Made by a program: the position numbers and the translations under genes. The notes under the pieces were generated by a model. The model was given only the letters and a program-made list of their open reading frames with translations. It searched no databases and was not told where the DNA came from. A stretch of 5,340 bases of DNA, from assembly GCA_018969565.1 (NCBI GenBank), contig JAGWYC010000143.1, positions 1 through 5,340 of the forward strand, given 5' to 3'. Positions 1 to 3,949 of this stretch are shown here, in pieces. Each line of letters starts with the position of its first letter. The stretch's first letter is position 1. The DNA comes from Bacteroidota bacterium (GTDB lineage Bacteria > Bacteroidota > Bacteroidia > NS11-12g > UBA955).

Positions 1-324
1 CCGTTCAGGCTGCCAGATGCGCACATCCTGCTGCTGCAACTCCAGACGTGATTTCCATGGCGATGAATGAAAATTCAGCACTGCATCCGCACAGGCGCCG
101 GATTCTATTTCCACCGCAGTGAAATGCGCATCCGGGAAACGCTGGGCCAGCATCAGAGAGAGCAATCCTGTGCCTGTGCCGATATCTAAAATGCTTTTGG
201 CTTCCCCGAGGCGTATCCAGGCTCCAAACAGGCATGCATCCGTACTCACACGCATGGCTGCATGCTCCTGGTTCACCAGGAATTGCTTGAATTGGAAATA
301 GGTATTTGCCAAGAAAAAATACAT
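1..324 (-). CDS. trmN6: tRNA1(Val) (adenine-37-N6)-methyltransferase, TrmN6/YfiC type (N-terminal part, runs off left edge)
   Basis: The minus strand from 324 to 1 is open for 108 codons and continues past the window edge. The product begins MYFFLANTYFQFKQF and shows the usual N-terminus of the YfiC family, including VSTDACLFGAW at residues 26-36. SAM motif I, DIGTGTG, is at residues 47-53, and the acidic residue E72 in AVEIE probably binds the SAM ribose. The catalytic NPPY motif expected near residue 120 is outside the window. Known family members methylate N6 of adenine 37 in tRNA-Val using SAM in the cytoplasm. The ATG at 324 gives four residues before ANTYF, while a TTG at 312 would give the shorter N-terminus usual in the family. 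A -7-like element at 327-334 lies so close to the ATG that the TTG start deserves attention. The gene is divergent from the cytochrome lipoprotein. Family call is firm; the start is uncertain. Confidence 0.88.
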   Translation of the reverse strand, partial: MYFFLANTYFQFKQFLVNQEHAAMRVSTDACLFGAWIRLGEAKSILDIGTGTGLLSLMLAQRFPDAHFTAVEIESGACADAVLNFHSSPWKSRLELQQQDVRIWQPER

Positions 325-326
325 TA

Positions 327-334
327 CAAAAATA
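327..334 (-). promoter_or_regulatory. Possible Bacteroidota -7 promoter element for the TrmN6-type gene
   Basis: Read on the minus strand this is TATTTTTG, a full match to the Bacteroidota -7 consensus TAnnTTTG. A TTTG about 22 bases further upstream on the same strand could act as the -33 element. The element ends only two bases before the ATG at 324. If it is used, the transcript would begin inside or after that ATG, favouring the TTG start at 312. This is a match by eye in an AT-rich stretch, so the confidence is low. Confidence 0.3.
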
Positions 335-391
335 ACCGCAAGCCCATCGCAAAAGACAAATATTGGCACTTGATTTGCCTTTAAACAGCAC

Positions 392-727
392 ATGAAATCA
401 AAAAGGCTTCTCATTGGCGTACTTGTTGGATGCGCCGCCCTTAGCGCATTATTCACCGTTTCCTGCAAAAAAGACAGCACGGCATTTGAACATGCCACCA
501 TGCGCCCTTGGTTCGACAGCAAGTGTGGCTCCTGCCATGGTTCCGGTGGCAGCAACCGCATTCAATGGGCTTATGATCCCACCGACTATACCGGTAGTAT
601 CAAAGGGAAAATCAGTAAAATTTACAATGTGGTGTATAACAAAAAATCCATGCCACCGGGTGGAACCACACAGTCAGAACTGAATGCCTTCAAATCCTGG
701 TACGATGCCGGTTATCCTGCAAAATAA
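392..727 (+). CDS. Small mono-heme cytochrome c lipoprotein
   Basis: The 111-residue product has a lipoprotein signal peptide: basic MKSKR, a hydrophobic stretch at residues 6-23, then S24-C25-K-K-D, so C25 is the likely lipidated residue after cleavage. The mature part has one heme c attachment motif, C45-G-S-C48-H49. M87 in KSMPPGG is the likely distal axial ligand, and the C-terminal SWYDAGYPA resembles the closing helix of short cytochrome c domains. The protein is therefore probably a periplasm- or surface-facing electron carrier anchored by lipid. Its partner is unknown: no oxidase, peroxidase or dehydrogenase gene lies next to it. Single CxxCH lipoproteins of this size are common in Bacteroidota. 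The ATG at 392 gives a complete signal peptide. A poor -7-like element, TTGATTTG, sits at 370-377. The gene converges on the ABC ATPase with a 3-base gap and no visible terminator. Confidence 0.88.
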   Translation: MKSKRLLIGVLVGCAALSALFTVSCKKDSTAFEHATMRPWFDSKCGSCHGSGGSNRIQWAYDPTDYTGSIKGKISKIYNVVYNKKSMPPGGTTQSELNAFKSWYDAGYPAK

Positions 728-730
728 TCC

Positions 731-1450
731 TTAACCGGCAGCCTGAAAAAGTCTTGTCGCTTCCGGATTCCGGGCAGGTTCGGAGATCTGAAGGGCAATA
801 CCTTGCCTGTTCAGGAACAGCAATTCATCAGATACAGGAAGAAATACTTCCGTATCGTGTGTGCTTACCATCACCAGTTTTTGATGCTCTGTAGCCAGCC
901 GGCGCAGCAAAGAGGCTAGTTCCCGCTTGGCGGCAAAATCCAGAAAAGCACTGGGTTCGTCCAGCAACAATACCGGCGTATCCTGCGCCAAAGCCCGCGC
1001 CAGCAATACCTTTTGCTTTTCACCATCGCTCATTTTACCGAAATATACATGGGAAAGATGCGCCGCACCGGCCGTTTCAAGTGCCTTACTGATGCGTATG
1101 GCCTTTTCCTTTTCTGTTAGTTGCTGCGCCCGAAACAGGGCAGTCCCCGTCAGCTCAAATCCGGTAAACGATGACGCTGCCGGTCTGCCCGTAAACACCA
1201 GGGCAAATACCGCACTCCGGCTCATTGGGTCCATGCCATCCACCTCCAGCCCATTCCACAGTACCTTCCCCTGATTGGCAGGCAACAAACCGCACAAGGT
1301 ATTCAGCAGTGTGCTTTTTCCCGCACCGTTGTGACCGGCCAATACCCATAAAGTACCTTGCCGGGCGTCAAAAGAAAGCGCCTCAGAAAGCAAAGGCGTT
1401 CCGCTCCCCGGATACCCGGTTTGCAAATGTATAGCCTGCAGACCCTTCAC
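731..1450 (-). CDS. ABC transporter ATP-binding protein, FecE/BtuD-like (iron-complex, heme or cobalamin uptake type)
   Basis: The product is a complete nucleotide-binding domain of 239 residues from the GTG at 1450. Visible motifs are Walker A GHNGAGKST (39-47), an MSDGEKQ signature (140-146), Walker B VLLLDEP (160-166), the D-loop FLD (169-171) and the switch His in VSTHD (H198). No Gln is present at the expected Q-loop; the sequence there is ALVFTGRP (around 84-90). I recall VLT-type Q-loops from Bacteroidota FecE relatives, so this may be a family trait. The frame stays open upstream to 1696, but that extension lies antisense to the GNAT gene and has no ABC similarity. GTG 1450 is preceded by CATCTTTG on the minus strand (1458-1465), one mismatch from a -7 box. 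No permease or binding protein is adjacent, so substrate is inferred only from family resemblance. Confidence 0.85.
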   Translation of the reverse strand: MKGLQAIHLQTGYPGSGTPLLSEALSFDARQGTLWVLAGHNGAGKSTLLNTLCGLLPANQGKVLWNGLEVDGMDPMSRSAVFALVFTGRPAASSFTGFELTGTALFRAQQLTEKEKAIRISKALETAGAAHLSHVYFGKMSDGEKQKVLLARALAQDTPVLLLDEPSAFLDFAAKRELASLLRRLATEHQKLVMVSTHDTEVFLPVSDELLFLNRQGIALQISEPARNPEATRLFQAAG

Positions 1451-1462
1451 AGCCCTGCAAAG

Positions 1463-1990
1463 ATGAAGATTAATCAGGAACTTCGCCCCGTGACATTGCA
1501 ACTGATTCCCTGCCTTACCCCCACTCAATTCAGCACGGTGCAAATACTCGCCCATGATATCTGGCACAAGCATTACCCGGAAATCATCAGCATGGAGCAA
1601 ATTGAGTTCATGCTGGAATCCAACTACAGTGAATCCGCGCTGTTGACTCAGAAAGAAAACGGACAGGAATTGTTTCTGATTGGGGAAGAGATGCACCGCC
1701 CATCCGGATTTCTGGGTGTGTATCCACGTGAGGAAGGGGTGTTATTTATTTCCAAGTGGTATATCCGGACCGAGCTTCACGGAATGGGTATCGGAAGGAA
1801 TTCCTTCCGGCTGCTGTGTGAACAATTCCCTGATACATCCTGCATGCAGCTACAGGTAAACAGACAAAATGTTAAGGCCATAAACTTCTATTTCTCCTTG
1901 GGCTTCCGCATAGAGCGTTGTGCCGATTTCGACATAGGAAACGGCTTCTTCATGAACGATTTTATCATGATTCGAACGGCGGATTCTTAA
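1463..1990 (+). CDS. GNAT family N-acetyltransferase
   Basis: From the ATG at 1463 the product has 175 residues and the GNAT fold throughout. The N-terminal helix region HDIWHKHYPEIISMEQIEF (31-49) is followed by SGFLGVYP (81-88). Motif A lies at residues 98-115, with H-G-M-G-I-G (106-111) forming the pyrophosphate-binding loop for acetyl-CoA. Motif B is VNRQNVKAINFYFSLGF (132-148), and the C-terminal FDIGNGFFMNDFIM (156-169) is typical of a GNAT group common in Bacteroidota. It presumably transfers acetyl from acetyl-CoA to an amine; the substrate cannot be read from the sequence. The frame is open back to 1358, but that extension overlaps the divergent ABC gene and looks unlike GNAT sequence. 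A GTG at 1490 is another possible start. The stop overlaps the convergent hemoglobin stop by 4 bases. Confidence 0.88.
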   Translation: MKINQELRPVTLQLIPCLTPTQFSTVQILAHDIWHKHYPEIISMEQIEFMLESNYSESALLTQKENGQELFLIGEEMHRPSGFLGVYPREEGVLFISKWYIRTELHGMGIGRNSFRLLCEQFPDTSCMQLQVNRQNVKAINFYFSLGFRIERCADFDIGNGFFMNDFIMIRTADS

Positions 1991-2370
1991 TCCGGAAGCA
2001 GACCCAGTTTATGGCGAAAGAGCAGGCCCATCTGCTCTGCACGCTTTTTCCAGTCGGTAGCCACCGGACCGGCAAATGAATCATCAATCGCCGTGAACAG
2101 AAAGTGCATCCACAGCCGGAAATCCTCCGCGTCCAGATGCAGTTTCACGTGCGGCTCGAAAGCACTGCCGCGGTAGGGATGTTCCTCGGCGTCAATGCCC
2201 AGCACAAAACACCAGAAATCATCAATTTTAGGCAGGTGTTCATCGAGGTTCAGGTGGGCAAACTTTGGCGCAGTATGCACGTGTTTCAGCAAACCGGCGT
2301 ATTGTTCCCGAACCACAGACTGCACATCGGCGCGGCCAGAAATATCCTTGACACCATCCCCTGTATTCAT
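1987..2370 (-). CDS. Group III truncated hemoglobin
   Basis: The 127-residue product aligns by eye along its length with group III (P-type) truncated hemoglobins such as Campylobacter Ctb. Likely heme-pocket residues are Y24 (B10), H45 (E7, in DEHLPKIDDFW), H74 as the proximal F8 His (in AFEPHVKL) and W87 (G8, in RLWMHFLF). The family binds O2 and NO in the cytoplasm and is linked to nitrosative stress or low-oxygen physiology; the exact job here is not known. I chose the ATG at 2370. The frame extends to an ATG at 2406, but the added 12 residues (MGLKQALLLCCT) are not typical, and a -7-like element at 2378-2385 sits between the two starts. The gene is divergent from the Crp/Fnr regulator across a gap with a palindromic candidate operator, suggesting direct control by that regulator. 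Confidence 0.87.
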   Translation of the reverse strand: MNTGDGVKDISGRADVQSVVREQYAGLLKHVHTAPKFAHLNLDEHLPKIDDFWCFVLGIDAEEHPYRGSAFEPHVKLHLDAEDFRLWMHFLFTAIDDSFAGPVATDWKKRAEQMGLLFRHKLGLLPD

Positions 2371-2377
2371 CGTACAA

Positions 2378-2385
2378 CAAAGTAA
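2378..2385 (-). promoter_or_regulatory. Possible -7 promoter element of the truncated hemoglobin gene
   Basis: On the minus strand this reads TTACTTTG, one mismatch from TAnnTTTG. Transcription would then start near 2373, a few bases before the ATG at 2370. The centre of the TGAC-N4-GTCA palindrome (2415.5) would be about 42 bases upstream of that start, close to the -41.5 position used by class II FNR/CRP activators. The match itself is weak, and the spacing argument is inference. Confidence 0.3.
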
Positions 2386-2409
2386 CAACGCCTGCTTTAA
2401 ACCCATGTG

Positions 2410-2421
2410 TGACTCAGGTCA
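2410..2421. promoter_or_regulatory. Candidate Crp/Fnr operator (TGAC-N4-GTCA) shared by hemoglobin and regulator genes
   Basis: The sequence TGACTCAGGTCA is a perfect 4+4 inverted repeat with a 4-base spacer, the half-site layout of FNR/DNR-type boxes (TTGAT-N4-ATCAA and variants with TTGAC). Its centre lies 45.5 bases from the hemoglobin ATG and 42.5 bases from the regulator GTG, nearly midway between two divergent genes. The adjacent regulator has an FNR-like recognition helix. The flanking bases do not extend the palindrome. Autoregulation and hemoglobin control are inferred. Confidence 0.5.
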
Positions 2422-2445
2422 TTCAGCAGAGTGATTTATCCTGAA

Positions 2446-2453
2446 TAATTTTA
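2446..2453 (+). promoter_or_regulatory. Possible -7 promoter element of the Crp/Fnr regulator gene
   Basis: TAATTTTA is one mismatch (last base) from TAnnTTTG and lies five bases before the GTG at 2458. A start near 2458 would make the message leaderless or nearly so and place the operator centre at about -42. The evidence is one short AT-rich match, so confidence is low. Confidence 0.25.
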
Positions 2454-2457
2454 CCGG

Positions 2458-2814
2458 GTGATTGAACTGCTGAAATCAAAGTTTCCCATGCTGGAACTTC
2501 CATTACTGGAAGAGCTGGACAAAGTGGGTAAGATAAGGCATGTGCAGGCCGGCGATGAACTCATCAAAACCGGGCAGTATATACGCTCTACGATTTTAGT
2601 CATCAGTGGACGCATCAAGGTGTTTCGCGAAAGCGAAGACGGAGGTGAGTTTCTGGTGTACTACCTGAAGTCAGGCAACGCCTGCGCCATCAGCATGATA
2701 TGTGCCATGAAAAGCGACACCAGCGAAGTGAGCGCCATAGCCACAGAAGACAGCGAAGTACTGATGGTTCCGCTTGAACTCATGGACTCCTGGATGATGC
2801 GCTATACCAGTTGA
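2458..2814 (+). CDS. N-terminal effector-domain fragment of the Crp/Fnr regulator (118 aa)
   Basis: This is what ordinary translation would yield before the TGA at 2812-2814. It holds the whole beta-roll sensor domain, ending LELMDSWMMRYTS, but lacks the dimer helix and DNA-binding domain. Alone it should not bind DNA and may be unstable. It could only matter if it pairs with the downstream fragment or if some ribosomes read through the stop. Confidence 0.6.
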   Translation: MIELLKSKFPMLELPLLEELDKVGKIRHVQAGDELIKTGQYIRSTILVISGRIKVFRESEDGGEFLVYYLKSGNACAISMICAMKSDTSEVSAIATEDSEVLMVPLELMDSWMMRYTS

Positions 2815-2823
2815 AATCGTTTT

Positions 2824-3102
2824 GTGCTGGGGAACTATCGGGAACGTTTTGAAGAATTGTTGCAGGTAATTGATCAGATTGCTTTCCGCAGCCTGGATGA
2901 GCGCCTGGAATTTCATCTGAAACGACTTGCCAATAATGCAGGCAGCCGCAACATTCAGGCCTCCCATCAGGATATTGCCCATGATTTGAATTCTTCACGT
3001 GAAGTCATTTCCAGGCTTTTGAAGAAAATGGAACAAAAAGGACTGCTCAGCCTGCAGCGCAATCATATTCAGCTAAACGAACATTTCAACCTCCATGAGT
3101 GA
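2824..3102 (+). CDS. C-terminal DNA-binding fragment of the Crp/Fnr regulator (92 aa)
   Basis: A GTG at 2824, nine bases after the TGA and in the same frame, could restart translation. The fragment would begin with the dimerisation helix (NYRERFEELLQVIDQIAF, residues 4-21) and contain the complete winged helix, including HQDIAHDLNSSREVISRLL (48-66). If made, it could dimerise and bind DNA without the sensor domain, so it might act constitutively or interfere with other regulators. The conserved sequence and lack of further damage show the disruption is recent or the fragment is still selected. Its stop TGA (3100-3102) overlaps the methyltransferase start. Confidence 0.5.
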   Translation: MLGNYRERFEELLQVIDQIAFRSLDERLEFHLKRLANNAGSRNIQASHQDIAHDLNSSREVISRLLKKMEQKGLLSLQRNHIQLNEHFNLHE

Positions 3103-3697
3103 TTTACACCGCAAAGAATACTGGAACAGCCGCTGGAAGGAAGGAAAAACCGGCTGGGATTTGGGCATGCCCTCACCGCCGCTGCTCCACCTGATAAGCA
3201 CCCTAAACCCGGGAAAATCAAGCCGCATCCTGATTCCGGGCTGTGGCAACGCCTGGGAAGCGGAATGGCTGGCTGCTCAGGGTTTCATGAACATCACACT
3301 GGTGGATATAGCACCTGAACTGTGCCTCATCCTGGAACAACGCTTTGCTCAAACCCCGGCGGTGCATATTCTGTGCGCCGATTTCTTTGCGCTGGAAGGA
3401 CCTTTCGACCTAATCCTGGAACAAACCTTCTTCTGCGCCATACTTCCGGAACTGCGAGCGCACTATGCGGAGAAGATGAAGGAACTGCTGGCCCCAAATG
3501 GCACACTGGCCGGCGTGTTGTTTGATACTGATTTCTCCTTTGAAGGCCCACCCTTCGGCGGTCATGCCGCGGAATACCGGAAATTGTTTGAACGGTATTT
3601 CAATAACGTACACATCGAACCCTGCACCTTCAGCGCAGCGCCCCGCGCCGGCACAGAGTGTCTGATGCTTTGCAAGAATGAGGAAGTGCGCCGTTAA
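3095..3697 (+). CDS. TPMT-family SAM-dependent methyltransferase
   Basis: The 200-residue product is a class I methyltransferase of the thiopurine S-methyltransferase family. It has the N-terminal family hallmark YWNSRWKEGKTGWDLGMPSP (9-28), SAM motif I ILIPGCGNAWEAEWL (45-59), the acidic loop VDIAP (70-74), DLILEQTFFCAILP (105-118) and GPPFGGHAAEY (151-161). Known relatives methylate thiol sulfur, and some bacterial members act on selenium or tellurium compounds; Bacteroidota members are mostly uncharacterised. Here a small thiol or sulfide-like substrate is plausible given the persulfide-type MBL gene downstream, but that is inference. The ATG at 3095 lies inside the end of the regulator gene (ATGAGTGA, 8-base overlap), implying translational coupling, so the upstream TGA may lower its expression. 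Confidence 0.88.
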   Translation: MSDLHRKEYWNSRWKEGKTGWDLGMPSPPLLHLISTLNPGKSSRILIPGCGNAWEAEWLAAQGFMNITLVDIAPELCLILEQRFAQTPAVHILCADFFALEGPFDLILEQTFFCAILPELRAHYAEKMKELLAPNGTLAGVLFDTDFSFEGPPFGGHAAEYRKLFERYFNNVHIEPCTFSAAPRAGTECLMLCKNEEVRR

Positions 3698-3742
3698 GGC
3701 CTCGTGCTCAGGGGCAAGACGCCATGATTAAAATCAACCGCT
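3698..3742. other. Gap downstream of the methyltransferase with a partial inverted copy of the repeat
   Basis: No gene is seen here. GCTCAGGGGCAAG at 3706-3718 is, apart from one extra G, the reverse complement of CTTGCCCTGAGC inside each downstream repeat unit (3774-3785 in the first). It may be a decayed inverted piece of the same element or one arm of a long-loop hairpin. The stretch also contains the FNR-like box at 3725-3736. I see no convincing intrinsic terminator. Confidence 0.45.
3725..3736. promoter_or_regulatory. Candidate FNR-type operator (TGAT-N4-ATCA) upstream of the VIT gene
   Basis: TGATTAAAATCA with flanking A on both sides gives ATGAT-N4-ATCAA, nine of ten defined bases of the E. 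coli FNR consensus TTGAT-N4-ATCAA. Its centre is about 219 bases upstream of the VIT ATG, with the tandem repeats in between. That is too far for ordinary activation from this site unless the repeats are a late insertion or the site serves another promoter. Confidence 0.45.
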
Positions 3743-3912
3743 CCATGATTCGAGGGCCTTGGTTCCCGAGCAGCTTGCCCTGAGCAGCGTCGAAGGGAGG
3801 GGCACCATGACAATTGCTCCCAAACTCACATGGTTCGATAAACTTAGTTCATGAGCAGCTTGCCCTGAGCAGCGTCGAAGGGAGGGGCACCATGACAATT
3901 GCTCCCAAACTC
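3743..3912. repeat. Two tandem 85-base repeat units (3743-3827 and 3828-3912)
   Basis: The two units abut exactly with a period of 85 bases. The last 60 bases of each (3768-3827 and 3853-3912) are identical, whereas the first 25 differ at nine positions. Each unit contains an imperfect palindrome bounded by TTCGA and TCGAA (3749-3753 with 3790-3794; 3834-3838 with 3875-3879). It also contains TTGCCCTGAGC followed by GTCGAAGGG, whose reverse complement resembles the CCTTCGAC...GCTCAGG type of dispersed intergenic repeat that I recall from many environmental genomes. CCCT and AGGG (3778-3781, 3794-3797) could form a short hairpin. No open frame or transposase is associated. Membership of a genome-wide family is likely but cannot be shown from one window. 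Confidence 0.85.
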
Positions 3913-3927
3913 CCCCAAACAATTTCC

Positions 3928-3935
3928 TACCTTCG
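3928..3935 (+). promoter_or_regulatory. Possible -7 promoter element of the VIT gene
   Basis: TACCTTCG differs from TAnnTTTG at one position and resembles the common TACCTTTG form. It lies 14 bases before the ATG at 3950, implying a start near 3940 and a leader of about ten bases. No well-placed -33 TTG is visible; the nearest (3899-3901) is inside the repeat at too long a spacing. Activator dependence would be consistent with that, but is not shown. Confidence 0.35.
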
Positions 3936-3949
3936 CATATCTTTAACTT

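Larger units (their letters stand above)
2458..3102 (+). pseudogene. Crp/Fnr-family transcriptional regulator interrupted by an in-frame TGA
   Basis: Read as one frame this is a normal-length 214-codon Crp/Fnr regulator. Residues 1-118 form the effector (cNMP-binding-like beta-roll) domain, with AGDELIKTGQYIRS (31-44) and LVISGRIKVF (47-56). Residues from about 125 form the dimerisation helix, starting NYRERFEELLQ. The helix-turn-helix lies near 170-192, with SSREVISRLL including E182, S185 and R186. The E-x-x-S-R pattern matches FNR's TTGAT-reading helix. Codon 119 (2812-2814) is TGA; relatives have Trp here in a Y-P-S-W-like stretch just before the dimer helix, so one TGG-to-TGA change explains it. 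There is no frameshift and no other stop. The N-terminal cysteine cluster of FNR is absent (only C76 and C82), so oxygen sensing by Fe-S is unlikely. The GTG at 2458 is the only sensible start, with TAA at 2446-2448 just upstream. It could be a recent pseudogene, a working split gene, a read-through case or a sequencing error. Confidence 0.85.

Noticed and set aside
5..391. A 128-codon open frame on the minus strand overlapping the TrmN6-type gene
   Set aside because: It lies in a different frame from the clear methyltransferase frame (1-324) and its translation is Cys/Gly/His-rich with no family likeness. It is a shadow of the real gene.
1451..1696. An N-terminal extension of the ABC ATPase up to an ATG at 1696
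   Set aside because: The 82 extra codons are antisense to the GNAT gene and show no ABC sequence; the ATPase domain begins right after GTG 1450.
2812..2814. TGA read as Trp by a changed genetic code, or as selenocysteine
   Set aside because: The VIT gene ends at TGA (5048-5050), and reading through the regulator's own final TGA (3100-3102) gives unrelated sequence, so TGA works as stop here. The expected residue is Trp, not Cys, so selenocysteine makes no sense.
2815..2823. A frameshift as the cause of the broken regulator
   Set aside because: Both halves are in the same frame (2458 and 2824 differ by 366, a multiple of three), so only the nonsense codon is needed.
2867..2878. TTGATCAGATT as another FNR-like box
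   Set aside because: The half-sites do not have the 4-base spacing, and the sequence lies inside the dimer-helix coding region of the regulator.
3743..3912. The two repeat units as a CRISPR array or an insertion sequence
   Set aside because: Only two adjoining units exist without unique spacers of regular size, and there is no cas or transposase gene in the window.
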